64,000 nt of DNA from Lyophyllum atratum (GCA_014905825.1 JACGCN010000010.1:744001-808000); one strand, 5' to 3'. Positions 33,726-46,952 are shown, numbered from the stretch's first letter. The notes: generated by a model from the sequence alone, not told the origin. Translations and numbers: made by a program.

Positions 33726-34003
33726 GATGTACTAATGTACTATTGTATAGGAAGGGTGGAATACCAGGAATTCTGTTGCTACCGATCGCTGCCAAGTAAC
33801 CATGCTTATGACGTATCATCAATCTTTAGCGAGACGTCGTTTGAAGAAGCGATCACGCTAACCAAAAATAGCTTATTCTGCTCATTACTCGGTTGAACCT
33901 CGAAAGCTTGACATTTCAAACATTGGGCGCGTCATATATAAATACGTGCCGCCTGGCATGCTGTCCCCATTTCCCCCTTTTTCCCTCCTTTTCTCTCCTT
34001 GCT

Positions 34004-36619
34004 ATGGTGGTCTCGTTCAGGTCCATCGCCCTTGGGGCCCTCCTTTCCTCGTCACTCGTTTACGGTGGGCTTGTTCAAAAGCCCGGTCTCTCCCTCCCTT
34101 CCGGAAGCCAGCAGAATCGCGACGCTGTCGTGGAAATTTTCACCATTAGCTATGAGGCGTACAGGTTCACTTTTACTCGGGAATTTTGTGATATCACCCC
34201 TTCTCATTGTTCTGTTGACAGGACTCACGCGTTCGGCCACGATGATCTGCTTCCTCTCAGCAATAGTACGTGGATTAACTCGCATTTTACTCCCATTGGC
34301 TTAGTTTGGTTGTTCAACAGAATCTGATGATAGTCGCAATGGTTGGGGTAAGCACGCCGGGTTTGACCACGTTTCGCAAAACATTGACTCGACTCTACAG
34401 GCGCTACGATTGTCGACGCTATGTCTACGATGGTGTGCAGTTTTATCCCTTTTAAAAAAATAGCAATACTTATCACAACTACAGCATATAATGGGTCTAG
34501 ATGTGTGTTTCGTCTCTGGTACCAACCCTGTGATCACCTTTTGATGATTCCATACGCTTAGAACTACTTCGCTGAGGCTGTTGACTTCGCCTCCAAGATC
34601 GACTTCAATTCAGCCAAGAATGGCGCTAGTGTTAGGTGTGTGCCTGTGGTGTTTCTTCTACCCCCTTCGATTAATATCAGTCGCGACTTGTAGTGTTTTC
34701 GAAACTACGATCCGTTATCTGGGTGGCTTGTTAAGCGCTTATGAACTGAGCGATCGGAAATACCCCGCGCTTCTTAACAAGGCAAAAGAGGTTGCTGATA
34801 AGATGGCCTTTGCATGGGTCGGCGTAAGTAAGCTCTAAATTCAGATTTATCGATCACCAACATGAAGGCGCGTAGGGCAACGACGTTCCTTATGGGCACA
34901 TGAACTTTGCTACAAACGCACCTGATCCCGCTTCCGTAACGACTTCGGTTCGTCGATTCTTCTCTTACCTCACGATATCCTGAGGGTACTCTTTTCCAGT
35001 CGAATATTGCGGAAGCAGGAACTGTACGTCAGATCTTTTGAGCCGACTCCCCCGTAATTTAAACTTTCCTACTTCTGAATGCAGCTTACCATGGAATGGG
35101 CTACCTTGTCGAAATACACTGGTAATGATACCTACCGACAGCTTTCGGAAAAGTCTGTCCGCCGCATTGCAAACCAGGTATTTATCTGCTGCTTCATCTG
35201 CTATAATCGCTTTCTAATATATTGGAACAGAATTTGCCACTACCAGGTATGTCGGTTATTGATCAAAAGGAAAAGATAGGCTGCTTATGTCTCATTAGGT
35301 CTCCCTGCTCAGGGTATTGATCCTGCCACTGGTAAAGCTGTCGGTGGATACGTGGTGAGGAAACCTTGTGCTATAGTACAAATGTCCTTCCTGACGGCGA
35401 GAAATAGACATGGGGAGGAGGCTCTGACAGCTATTTCGAATACCTCATCAAGTATGCCCGCCTGAACAATAGTGCTGATTCCTTCTTCGCGGACGAGTGG
35501 AATCTAGCCGTCGATTCTTCGATCAAAAACCTCTTGAGGGTACATTTTATTGGTCCTCTATATGATAGTATGCGGACACTGATTAAATGTTTAAGACCTC
35601 GAAGACCAAGCGTGACATCTTTACCTATCTAGCAGACTACGATGATTCGAAACGCATCAGACATGTTGGATCCCATTTGGCATGTTTCCATGGTGGAAAC
35701 TGGATGTTCGGTATAAACTTCAATTAGATTGATGATATTTCTACGACTAAACTATATGAGCCTCTCAGGTGGTCGCTTGTTGAATAACCAAACTATCGTC
35801 GACATTGGCCTCGCTTTAGCTGACGCTTGCTGGAATACCTACGCTAGTACTCAGTAAGCCTCACCTGCTTCTCTCCCCACCCGTTGTTGACCTTCTGCCA
35901 GTACTGGCATTGGTCCGGAAGTATTTGCATATACCTCAGCCGACGGTGGTTACACTGGCCCCGGTGGGGAAGGACCTGGCCTTACCCAAAGGCTGTTTAA
36001 CTCAGAGCACGGCTTTTACATCACGGCCGCAGACTATATCCTGCGCCCGGAGGTCCTTGAGTCCAACTTCTATGCATGGCGCATTACTGGAGACATCAAA
36101 TATCTCAAGCGCGCTAAGAGCGCGGTTGACAGCTTCAATCAATATCTCAGGGCCAGTGGTGCCTTTGCTGGGCTTGAAGACGTCAATAATAGGAGTTCGG
36201 ACATGATTGACAACATGGAGAGTTTCTGGTTCGCGGAAGTCCTCAAATACCTGTTCGTCACTCCACACATCAACATCGTCCAAACTCTACTTACATATCT
36301 TCCTGATATCTAGGTACTTGACCTTTGACGACCCGGCACACATCAGTCTCGACGAATGTATGTCTTTTTTCCCACTATTTCCTTGCTCAGGCGCTCATAT
36401 ACCATAGACGTGTTCAACACCGAGGCTCATCCATTCAAGCTACCTCCTGCCAAGGCGAGGTACGGCACCGGCCCGCCCACCCGCACCTCACCTAGCCCGG
36501 CGTTCCATGTTCAGGATGGTAAAACGCCTGAGGTCAGTCAGAGCCGTGGTCTTCCGATTTCCCTGAAGGAAATTCTTCAACTTCCTAACCTACTAGCACT
36601 ACTTGATCTCAATCGTTGA
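34004..36619 (+). CDS. GH47 alpha-1,2-mannosidase (class I), copy 1
   Basis: Glycoside hydrolase family 47 enzyme that trims alpha-1,2-mannose from N-glycans; secreted or in the secretory pathway. The start at 34004 gives a signal peptide ([20 protein letters not shown]). GH47 blocks follow in order across more than ten short introns: [129 protein letters not shown] and VFNTEAHPF. The RPE and TEAHP motifs carry catalytic and calcium-site residues. Length is close to the family norm, with a short Pro/Leu-rich tail ending at 36619. It is paralogous to the gene at 42458, with a metalloprotease between. Confidence 0.92.
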
Positions 36620-37147
36620 TGCCTACTGAATACTCGTTTACTCACCAGCGATCTAAAAGATCCGACACCCTCTTCACACGATCTCAACAGAACATTTGTG
36701 CACTTGATCTTTCTTAACTACCACACGTTCTTTAGAAGTCTTCGCTCTTTCTACCACACGCTGCAACGCACTATAATAAATCAGTCACTTTGCATTTTGC
36801 TGCTTGTGAAGGTAAACTTTGCACCAACGTCTTGAAATCCTGAAATGTGGTCGTTAGGCAACAGTCCGGCTCTCTGCAGCGTAAAGCGTTCGCTCAGGTT
36901 GGATGGTCAGGCGTACAGCACTGTACAGCATGAACGCGATGTCTCACTGCCCGCGATTCGTGAGGATTCATACGATCGTATGCAACGCACGGATGCGACC
37001 ACCTGTCGAGGTGCAACGACGTCCCACAACAAACACTTTTTTGCAGCTATTTCGCAGATATGATTCAACGATCCTTCCGTCAGAATCGATTGACGGGCGA
37101 CGCGTTCGATAACACCTTCGGGTTACCTCGAAGGAAAAACATATGAC
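36620..37147. other. Intergenic 3' flank
   Basis: No gene recognised between the GH47 gene and the tRNA-Asn gene. Confidence 0.5.
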
Positions 37148-37153
37148 AAAAAA
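37148..37153 (-). terminator. Pol III terminator of tRNA-Asn
   Basis: A run of six T on the minus strand starts right after the discriminator base of the tRNA gene. Confidence 0.8.
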
Positions 37154-37237
37154 CTGTCCCAGAGAGACTTGAACTCTCGATCTTCCGATTGGAGAGTGTT
37201 AACAGTCGGACGCCGTAACCAACTAAGCCATGGGACA
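37154..37237 (-). tRNA. tRNA-Asn (GTT) with intron
   Basis: On the minus strand the acceptor arms TGTCCCA and TGGGACA pair over seven bases, with G as discriminator. The T-arm is GAGAG-TTCAAGT-CTCTC and the anticodon stem TCCGA/TCGGA. The loop begins CTGTTA, so the anticodon is GTT (Asn). The loop is about ten bases too long, so a short intron of roughly ten bases follows position 37, as is common for fungal nuclear tRNAs. The exact intron ends are uncertain by one base. Confidence 0.9.
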
Positions 37238-38719
37238 GGCGATGAGAAGTCAGGCACAAGACTTCAAAACCGGTAGTCATTCATCTTTCTGCGGTGATCT
37301 AAAGCTGGATGAATCCCGGGCCATTGAGGTAAGGACGGTTCTGTTGACTTGACCGCGACCCGCAGCCAGCCCGACTTGTACGACACTGACGGCTACGTTT
37401 GACCGCTGCACAAATCGCTTCCCGAAGTAAGTCATCTCTTGAGTCGGTACACAAGTCTCAGGCTTTTCACCCCCTTGTCATCATCCAGCAACATGCCAAC
37501 TGCACTATATTGTCCTGCATCTTCTGCACTCGGACGTGAGCACCACCATTAGTGGACGTACGCTGGGTACACTTCTGGGATCAAGAATGGGAGGGCTTGC
37601 GCTGGAGACCTCGAGTTGAGTGTTTCACAAGCTAATGAGCCTAGCCAGTGGTCGGTAAGACAGCAGGCATGTGTGCCAGCCTCATACCTTCCCGGGGAAG
37701 AGATACAGATCCATTGTTTTCGGTGACGTCCATCACACTGAAGCGGAGCCGCTATTGTCCCCTCGCGATAAATGCTTTAATGTCCTTAACAAGTCCTGTC
37801 TATCAAGTGGAACCGGTGTCTCTCCAGCTGCGACCGTCGTACCTCAGCCATTCCGCAACCCAATGTACAGTAACCATAAGTACCTTTTCCCCTTCGCCAT
37901 ACATGGGATGACTATACCACGACGTGAAGGAGGGCCATATTCCTCCTTGAAAATTTTTCAGAGTTCCAGGGTCGGCTGCGGCAAGGTCTTCGTTAAGTAA
38001 ATCAAATTCAAACTGACGGATATGCTTGTTCGGGATGTACTATGGCTGTCACTGCAGCAAAGCCAGGACGCTATTCCAGTCCTTACGTGGGACCAACGCC
38101 CCTCCCTTGGTCACCCTGGCGTGGATACAGGAAGAATGGTCTAACGAACGATTTGAAGGGCTTACCACTTAGGACTTTGTCGGATTTGGTGTCACATTTG
38201 CCATCGGTCAGCCTATCTGCTCAATTCTTCTCGGCCTTTCTTGAAATACCGCGATAGTATATGTCAATCCTGTTTCGTTGGTTACTGCTGTCGCCCAAAA
38301 ACTGATTACATTTTAGCCCTTCTTGGTATAAACGCCGCACCTATTTTCGACATTGGTCGGACTTGCAACTGTCTTCTATAGATTTATACTTCAAACCATT
38401 CAGCCCTGGACCTCCATGATACTATGTGCCTTCGTGTCCTTGGTGTTACGATGTACTGTGTTGGGCCGAAGTATAGTCAATGGCGTTACTGTGAACCGCA
38501 TTTATTCCTCACTCCGCCCGCGTTTCTCGTCCCCTACGTCGCTGAAGCTTCTGAACAGTTTAAAGAGCTCCCCTTTAGGGCCAGGCATATACTCCGCGGG
38601 CTGATGGTGCGTCGCCTTCCAGCTACATTCAAAAACATATAAGTATGTCCGCAAACTGATCAATATTCCTTAATTCAACCAACCTTCCACTTTACAGCTC
38701 ATCCTCCTTCAATCTTGAT
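37238..38719. other. Gene-poor interval
   Basis: About 1.5 kb without a recognised gene. Overlapping plus frames near 38353-38642 have hydrophobic stretches but no family or consistent exon structure. The metalloprotease promoter should lie at its end. Confidence 0.4.
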
Positions 38720-40571
38720 ATGCAAGCAAGCACAGATACCTTCGAGGACACCTCTGATGGCAAAGTCAAAGGCGCTTGTGGTATTCCTCCCGAAGCTAAA
38801 GTTGACGAGTCTCCCTTGAGTGATATCGACCTATCTGCCGGGGCGAACGGCTCTTATGCTGTCGTCGCTTCAGAAGATGCACTTTGGGACAACGGCTTCG
38901 TATGTCGCCTGTGCCACTACCCCGTTGGTGTGACGCTGACCTCCAACCTTGTAGACCATCAGCTACTCTTTTTTCGACGGCACTGAGTTACAGCGCACGG
39001 CCTTGGAAAAGGTCGCCATCGAGTGGACATACTACGCTAACCTCACCCTCCAACGCCAGGATGCCAAGGACAATACTGCCATGGTGCGCATCGCGTTCCA
39101 GAAGAATGCGGGGTCCTGGAGCTCCATCGGGAAACACGCTCTTGACATCGCCCCCGGTGCCATCACCATGAACCTTGGCTGGATTGATGACTCCCCAAAT
39201 ATCTCCACAGAGGACCGCGGCACCATTCTTCATGAATGGGGTCATGCTCTTGGCTTGCTTCACGAGCACCAGAGCCTCGCGAGGGGTGGAACGCTGACCC
39301 TCAACGAGACGGAGGTCTATAAACACTACCGCAATGGCAAGATGAAGTGGTCCAATGCCTTGATTAAGTCGCAAATTCTCGACTTGCACAACAAAGCCGC
39401 GCTTTCCAACTACAGCAAGCTTGATATCAACTCAATCATGATGCACGTTGCTTGTTATTTGTTAAACCGTACACACTGACACCTTCCGTAGGTACTTCAT
39501 GCCATCCCGCCTCAACAACCAGAAGATCGCGATTGGAGTTAGAACTGCTTTATCCGACTTGGATAAGGCGTACATGGTTATAAACTACCCCCGCAAGAAA
39601 CCCCACCCCAAGGCCAAGCAATGGACGCTCGAGAAGGCATTGGAGGTCGCTGGAGTTCCGTCTGACATGCAAACTGACATTTTGGAGGCTATCGACGACG
39701 CCTCGACTTTGAGAACTCTCTTCTCGGATTGGAATCAACAAACGCGGGCGGAAGAACTCGGTACGTCCTCAATCCTCATCAGCTGACCGAGACACTCACT
39801 TCCAGTATAGAGGCGCTGGAAGTTGTTCCTGTTACCCTGGCGCCGCCTGTCCCTAAGGATCTGGCCGCCCCGCGACACGGAATCAAATCTGTTTCCACGG
39901 GGTCGACCACCCTTGAAGTATCGACGACCACTGCTCCTGCGCTCGCCGCTAATGTTCCAACGGTCGCACAGCATAGCATCGACCGTGTTACTCCCTCCAG
40001 CATTTATCCCTCTGCGCCTATTCTCGGCTCTACTCCCCCAACCACCCTTGAAGTATCGACAACCACTGCTCCCGCGCCCGCCGCTAATGTTCCAACGGTC
40101 TCACAGCATACCATCAACCGTGTCATTCCCTCCAGCCTGTATCCGTCTCCGCCTATGCTCGGCTATACTCTCCCTGGACCAATTGCACCGCTCCTTCCCG
40201 TCGTTGGAGTTGAGCAAGACATTCTTACTGGAGTCATTAACGCCGCTCTCGCTCAGCAGGGGCTGTATCCCCAGACAACGGCTGTCCAGTATCCTTATGT
40301 GCAACAGGGCATCTGGTCTAGCTTAGGTGATCTCTGCAAGAATCCTGCATTCCAGCACTTTTTATCGGCCGCACTCGGCCCTGCTCTCAATACTCAACGT
40401 AGTCTGCAAGTTGGTATCGCGGATCAGCCTGCAGTTCAGTATCGGCAGGGGCTCACGGATCTCGCCATCGCCGCTCTTTTCCAGCAGGGATTGAACATCG
40501 CAAAGGTTGCACAACCCGTCGGGTATACTGTGCCCTCCTACTCTTCAGCCCCTTTTTTCGGCTACGTTTGA
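38720..40571 (+). CDS. Zinc metalloprotease (metzincin) with repeated C-terminal tail
   Basis: Zincin-fold protease. The ATG at 38720 gives a polar N-terminus with no signal peptide, then CGIPPEAKVDESPLSDID and VVASEDALWDNGF. After an intron the catalytic exon has FFDGTELQRTALEKVAIEW and the zinc motif HEWGHALGLLHEH (HExxHxxGxxHEH). The Met-turn sits in INSIMMH, just before an intron. A post-domain follows (FMPSRLNNQKIAIG, LSDLDKAYMVINYP), then WTLEKALEVAGVPSDMQTDI. After a further intron a Pro/Ser/Thr/Ala-rich tail holds two copies of a 45-residue repeat beginning TTLEVSTTTAP and ends PFFGYV. The catalytic part matches an Agaricomycete family; the tail is unusual. Lack of a leader suggests intracellular or unconventional export, unless a leader exon was missed. 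Confidence 0.86.
39906..40175 (+). repeat. Tandem repeat, 2 x 135 bp, coding
   Basis: Two head-to-tail units (39906-40040 and 40041-40175) each encode 45 residues starting TTLEVSTTTAPA. They differ at several residues, and the unit length is a multiple of three, so the reading frame is kept. Confidence 0.9.
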
Positions 40572-42457
40572 GAGAGCTTTCAACAGCGAAGTTACACATG
40601 CTGTCATCCTGATTCGACATCGCGGTCACCGATCTCTATGCCCGCTGCATTTCAGTACGTGACTTGCGGTAGGCTCTAACGAAGGTGCTTCTTATACCTC
40701 TTTTCTTCTTTCGTATATATTCTTTATTCCATTTCTCTATTTCTTTTCTATTTCAATGGACCTGTAAGAAGTACACGTCCGCAACCACCGATCATTATGT
40801 GTCTTGTAATCTCTCCTAATCTCTCCCTCGCCCTTCCCCACCTTTTCATTCTCCGTACCCTTCGAATTACTTGTTTTCTTACGCCCGTTACCTCAATATG
40901 CTTTACTCGTATCTTTTAATATCGGTTCAATAGCCCATATGAAACACTTTTTACTGTTTTATTCTCCCTTCTTTCCCCTGCCTTAGTTTGTTAGTCAATC
41001 CTTCTCGTCTCCTTGCTCTCGGTGTCATTTGTTTCCTGCCACTCTTTCCTAAGCCTCGAATTACTGGGATATGACACATTTCATCCAGTATTGACCTGAA
41101 GATGCGGATAGGGCAAGCAGCGCGATGCAGAAAAAATGTGCATGCCGCAGTCTGCAGACCTGGGTCTCAAACTGGCGGCCTGGCCTCAAGCTCTTCGCGC
41201 GCCTTCGTAGGCCTATGTGCCAGTCCAGGTTTGGAGGTGAATCTGGTACATGATCGTGATCGTCGCCGATCGGTGATCAGATAACTTGCGGAGGGACGGG
41301 CCGAAGCACAAGTCCCGACGCTCGCACGCTTCTCACTCTTACCACCAGTTGCGCCGTGTAACATGCACACAGCTTGCTCATAGCTATTGCCAACGACAAA
41401 CTGGCCGTCCCTCTCGGCTAGGTCACCTTAACTCTTCAACGATAACCTCAGTTGTCCTAAGACGCGTCGACTCAGGCGTGTTCATCATATAATCCCATAC
41501 TCCCTCGGATCACACTGGTCTCCATCCTTGTTCTATATCCGTTCGATGCTACACATGGCCTGCCGGTATTTGGGATCTGCGGCTGGTAGCAGGTCGTAGC
41601 ATACCACATCATATTCTGCAGGATACGTGATGCAAATTTACATGTTGTAAGTGGTGGCTCCGCATGCTCAAATATTCTGATGCGCAACTGTTTTCTAGTT
41701 TCGAATACCAATCCCCTGCTGCTCCATGATAGATTGCTGCTCCAAAAACTTATGTAAATCGTGGTGTGACCACCTGCTATTCATCCCAAAGGACTCATGC
41801 TTTGGTGAAAAAATCATGATGGAAATGAGATAACACGGTCTGTCAGTTCTGCCAACTATTTCTCTTACATAACTACACTCAAGCTCAGATGCCTTTGGCT
41901 TCTTGTCTATCTCAGTCCTATCGCCCGCAATGGTCCCGCACATCTTGCCATAGAACCTGTAATCAGAAGGGACTGCATGTTGCATCAGTCACGAGTATGA
42001 CATACATGTGACAGAGGTGGGATACTCGTCATGTGTGTGCGGCTTGTACTCTATCGAGGGCCGTACTCAGTACTGTCGAAGCTTGGTTTAGCACGCGGCG
42101 TATATCTCTCAACCGCTTCTATTTTGTGCCGCATCCCGAAGCCCCATCTGCGGACATAACACTTCAGAAGAGCATGCCAGCAGCGATCCCAGCCTCTGTA
42201 TAGCAATCACTTCCCCTTCCTCCTTGCTGAACCTCGGAGGACACATCGCGGCGAGGCCTTTGCTGGGCTTGTATGAGAGACATGGGGATAAATTAACCTT
42301 CGATCTCTCTTTCAATACCCGAGGAAGCGTTCGTACACACGCTGATGGAAAGCACACGTCAAATACATCCAGGTGATCAGGTATTGTACTCCTAGATCTA
42401 TAAGAGACATCGCGCCGCATTGCCTGATCCCTACAAGCATCGCAGCTGTTCGCCGCC
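40572..42457. other. Long intergenic interval
   Basis: The first 500 bases are T- and TC-rich, consistent with 3' flank. Minus frames at 41695-41985 and 42109-42480 show no recognisable domain. The end holds the promoter of the second GH47 gene; a tataagag stretch lies near 42399. Confidence 0.45.
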
Positions 42458-44974
42458 ATGATGCTCCCCCATCGCGTCACACTTGCCCTTGCGCTTACAG
42501 TCCCAGTTGCTCTTGGGGGAAATGTGCAAAAGGCAGATCTGGTACTGCCTCCTGACGCTGGGATCCATAGAGCCGCTGTCCAGAAGATCTTCGTGGACAG
42601 CTACACCGCGTACAAGTGAGATTTATCCCGGATGCCTTTGCTCATGAAACTTAGAGTGACAAAACCATTTCAGGAAGTTTGCCTTTGGACATGACGACCT
42701 ATCTCCCCTAAGCCAATGTTAGTGCTCTCACGACATGCTATCATAACAGGCTTACTTATCTCTTGATTAGCTTTCTCAGATGGACGAAATGGATGGGGTG
42801 TGTTTATCGAGAATACTTTTGACTGATATGGTGTCTTATTTGATTGCACAGGCGCAACAATTGTAGACGCTTTGAGCACGATGGTATGTTGTGATAATGT
42901 CCAAGGCCTCTGTAGCTCACCACGGTAACAGAAAATCATGGGCCTGGAGGTGCATTCTCGCGCCTACATATACTGGTGGTGAAAAATATGCCTGACTCGC
43001 TCCAACATAGGACCTATTCAATGAAGGTGTTCTGTTCTCAAGCAAAATCGATTTCAGCAAATCGCAGACACCCGACTCAACCAGGTCAGTCGTACGCATG
43101 TGCTAGGTTGTTGATTTTAAGCTGATGGCCTCCCAGTGTCTTCGAGACCACGATCCGATATCTCGGAGGGCTCTTGAGTGCATATGAGCTCAGCGACAAC
43201 AAATTCCCCGTCCTTCTTCAAAAGGCGAAGGAAGTCGCCGATAAGATGGCGTTCGCGTGGGTTGGAGTAAGTGTTTACGTTCCCATCCGATTTGAGGTGC
43301 ATGTTTAAAAATATGCCCAGAATAACGACCTCCCCTTCGGATTCCTCAATTTCGCTCAGAATACTCCAAACATAGGCAGCGTAATGATCTCGCTTCATAA
43401 CAATATAACCTCGAAACTAATCTTGATTGCATAGTCCAACATTGCAGAAGCTGGCACGGTTTGTGTTCTTCTTCCTCCATCCAGTGGGACATATTCACAC
43501 CTCGTTTTCCCTCTGCTCTTTAGCTATCACTTGAGTGGGCGACCTTGACAACTCACACCAAGAACCAGACGTACGGAAACCTCGGCGTAAAGTCTCTTCG
43601 CCACATCGCGAACCTCGTACGTCACGCATACATTTATCACGTACATATCACAATCTGTACTGATCCTCGCATCCTAGCCTGCTCCTTTACCAGGTCTGGC
43701 TGCACAGGGAATCAACCCTGCGACAGGAGCATTCGTCGGTGGTTATGTTGTGCGTAGCTTTCCTGCTTCTGAACATACCAGCACAACAAACTCACTATCC
43801 GAACATGGACAGACATGGGGCGGCGGCTCTGACAGCTATTTTGAGTATCTGATCAAGTATGCACGCTTATCGAACACCAACGACGCCCTGTTCGCCAACA
43901 CCTGGCTCACGGCAGTCGACTCCTCGATCAAGACTCTTCTGAGAGTGAGCTAGAACCTCACGCTTCCGGGCACATTGCGCTTACACAGCACCCATAGACG
44001 TCGACTACCGGAAATCATGTCTATTTGGCCGACTTCGATTCGTCGAAGAAAATCCGCCACGTTAGCTCGCATCTAGCGTGTTTCAATGGAGGCAACTGGA
44101 TCTATGGTACGTCGTATTTATGACCAAAGGAGGATGAATTCGGATATTCATTCAACTGTATAGGTGGAAAGCTTCTGAACAACCAGACTATCGTTGACTA
44201 TGGTCTGCAACTTGTTGATGCCTGCTGGAATACCTATGCTAGTACCGCGTACGTCCCACCTTTTCACTCTTCCGCATTTTTACTAAAATCACGCCGCTCT
44301 AGTACTGGCATCGGCCCCGAAGCCTTCGCCTTTACCTCCGCCGACGGCAACTTCACGGGCGGCAGCCCCCTCACCGCCTCCCAGATTGCCTTCAACGACA
44401 AGAACGGGTTCTACGTCACATCTTCCGCCTACATCCTCCGCCCCGAGGTGCTCGAGTCGAACTTCTACGCCTACCGCGCCACGGGCGACTCCAAGTACCT
44501 CGACCGTGCGGCGAGCGCGATCGATAGCTTCAACAAGTTCTTGAGGACGCCGACTGGGTTCGCGGGCTTGAATGATGTGAACAACGCGAATACGAGTAAG
44601 ATTGATGATACGGAGAGCTTCTGGTTCGCCGAGGTGCTCAAGTACCTGTAAGTGATTCATCTTCCAAGCTCCTCGAGGACCCGCTGACGAGACCATAATA
44701 GGTATCTCACATTCGATGACCCCAAGCATATCAGTTTGGATGAATGTGAGTCTCATTAACACCCTGTTCGGTGGTTCAACAATGTTTCTGATGTTATACT
44801 CTCCCAGATGTGTTCAACACGGAAGCTCACCCCTTCAAAGCTCCCAGCGCCAAGAGCAGATACGGCACCGGCAAGATTCTCCCTAGCAAGCCCTTCGCTG
44901 CCAAGACCGGGCCACCGCTCCCCGAAATCAGCCCCAGCCGATTCCAACACGGACACACGAATCCTCAGCAATGA
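42458..44974 (+). CDS. GH47 alpha-1,2-mannosidase (class I), copy 2
   Basis: Paralogue of the gene at 34004 with the same exon layout. The start at 42458 (two consecutive ATGs) gives a signal peptide ([20 protein letters not shown]). Then come [165 protein letters not shown] and VFNTEAHPF. The stop is TGA at 44974. All catalytic-region motifs are present. The more 3' exons are GC-richer and better conserved than those of copy 1, which suggests this is the more constrained paralogue. Confidence 0.93.
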
Positions 44975-45493
44975 ACTGGTTGGTCATTTTATGGAGTGAG
45001 CGTTGGAAGCGAACGAAGAAATGAAGAACAATCTCGAAGACAAGCGGACGACTGAAGTTGAATAGGAAACCTGTACTTACACCTAGAAGTGGCGCTTGTG
45101 TATATCTGCATCATCCACATAACAGACTACCTCTTCAAACGCATACTGTCACAAATAAGCAATTGCACACCCCTGCGGCTGGACAGGGCTATATCTATCT
45201 TGTTCAGTTGTCCGAATATCCCATACATCTCGGGCTAACCATGCTCGATTCACTTGTCCTTCTTGGCTATCTATGAGCTCCGAGTAGACAAATATGGTGT
45301 CAAAGGATTAGGCGCGGAGGTGTGGAGCGAGCGTTCGAGCTAGACGACACACTGAAGGAACCTCGCTCCTCGAGAACGCCTCAGATCGTACGGCTTACGG
45401 GGAGTGTCAAGACTGGATCGAATGTCTTCGACGTTTTGATATAGCAGGGGTTTAACGGTCTATATTCCCGACATTTATACGGCCAATACAGCA
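44975..45493. other. Convergent intergenic region
   Basis: Lies between the convergent GH47 and ribophorin II genes. No gene recognised. Confidence 0.5.
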
Positions 45494-46478
45494 TTACTTG
45501 CGACCGACTCTACGGTCGCCAATTTTTGAGAGTGCCCGTCTGCCAGCGAAAATCGTGACGAGACCTAGAACCCCACCGTATGACAGAACCTGTCCAAGCT
45601 TGAGATCGACCCAGTACCAGACCAGGAGTGCCTCGAAGGCTCCGAGGGTCAGGGTGAAAGGGAGGATACTAGCAGAGAAGAGGTGTGGGACGCGGGGTGC
45701 AACTTGTGACCACTGAGATAACGTGTGAGAATTCATAGAAATGGTGGGAGACGAGATGGGTACGTACCATGCCCAGAAGGATAACCCAGGGAGCGAGGAC
45801 CATGGCGGAGAACACTGCGGAGATGGGCTTCGGTGGGAGCTTCTGCTCCGGGCGGAAAGTGTGGTGAATCTCGGGGAGGGGGTGGAAGGAGGCTTCCGTT
45901 GCGTGGACTGGGGCCGGGTGTGAGGCGGGGACGATCAGGTCAAACAGAGACACGGCGAGGGGCGAGTGCGTGGGTGCTCCGATCAGGAGGGAGACTTGAA
46001 GAGGCGCGTCGGAGGTGGGTGGAAGTGACAGCGGGGGTCTAGCCATGTTCTACAACACGTTAATTGGGCATGAATGACAAGGGAGGAGGATATCGTACCA
46101 GCTCAAACTTTGCTTTGCCTCCAGCCGTCACACGGACAGGCTGGATGCCCTCCTCGCCCGACTTCTCGTCATAGAATCGGAGGAAGGTCTGGTGCGGCTT
46201 GACACCATTTCCGCTCTCCTTCTCGACGACTTGGAAGGTGATCTTCAGAACGTCGTCTTTTGCAAGGGTCACTGGTATGGAGGCCGATTGGATCAGGGAG
46301 AGTCTGCGAGGTGCAGTACTTTAGTATATGGTAGTCAGGGTATGGGAAGGAGCGCGTACGGTTCTGAGCGCACTTGGGAGCCTGTTGAGGAGGAAACAGT
46401 GAAACGAGGGGACTGGAGAGTAAGCACGGCGGCTTGTGCTCCTGCGACGAGGAGCGCCACGATGGGAAGGGAGAGCAT
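45494..46478 (-). CDS. SWP1: Ribophorin II / Swp1, oligosaccharyltransferase subunit
   Basis: Subunit of the ER oligosaccharyltransferase complex that transfers the core N-glycan. The start at 46478 gives a signal peptide (MLSLPIVALLVAGAQAAVLT). The lumenal part follows across introns: SIPVTLAKDDVLKITFQVVE, HQTFLRFYDEKSGEEGIQPV, PLQVSLLIGAPTHSPL and HPLPEIHHTFRPEQKLPP. Three hydrophobic helices follow (SAVFSAMVLAPWVILLGM, ASILPFTLTLGAFEALLVWY, SYGGVLGLVTIFAGRRAL), and the protein ends RRVGRK, a basic cytoplasmic tail. Length is about 285 residues, typical of fungal Swp1. It is functionally linked to the GH47 mannosidases next door through N-glycan processing, though the adjacency is probably chance. 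Confidence 0.92.
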
Positions 46479-46952
46479 TGCAACGGTGAGAGCTTGGTGA
46501 GAGCTAAGCAACTCGTTGACGTGTTCAGTTATTTCGTAGTGTCACGTGTAAAAAGTCAATGAAGACATCCTGACCTCGCACTAACTTGCGGTCAAAGCGT
46601 CCATGGGCTGCGTACTTCTGCATTTCTATCTCCCCATTCTACTTGCTATTCTGCTCAAGAACAATCCCCTTTAAATGTACGGTTTAGCTCATATACTTGT
46701 AGGTTGTTTATATGGACAAGTGTCGTCGTCTCCCCACAGCTGCAGTGTTGCCCGCGCGTCGCGTGGCGACAGTAAAATGAGCTACCTATCTTAGTCTACT
46801 TGTTTCTTTACCTTTTACTTACAGGAGGCTCGTTGTACATTGTAAATGTTGCACCCGCATCGCGTGTCCACGCCGAGTCTATCACTCGTTATCTAATTGG
46901 GATCCCAGATATCAGCTTTTAACAGGTCCCAAAGTTTATACTGCCACATTCA
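46479..46952. other. Intergenic, divergent 5' side of ribophorin II
   Basis: No gene recognised; probable promoter of the ribophorin II gene and 3' flank of the elongin C gene. Confidence 0.5.

Noticed and set aside
39823..40326. Second open frame over the metalloprotease tail
   Set aside because: An alternate frame of the 135-bp repeat. The chosen frame joins the catalytic exon through a valid intron and reaches a natural stop.
34004..44974. First reading of the two mannosidases as GH76 endo-mannanases
   Set aside because: The motif order [30 protein letters not shown] and NTEAHP belongs to GH47.
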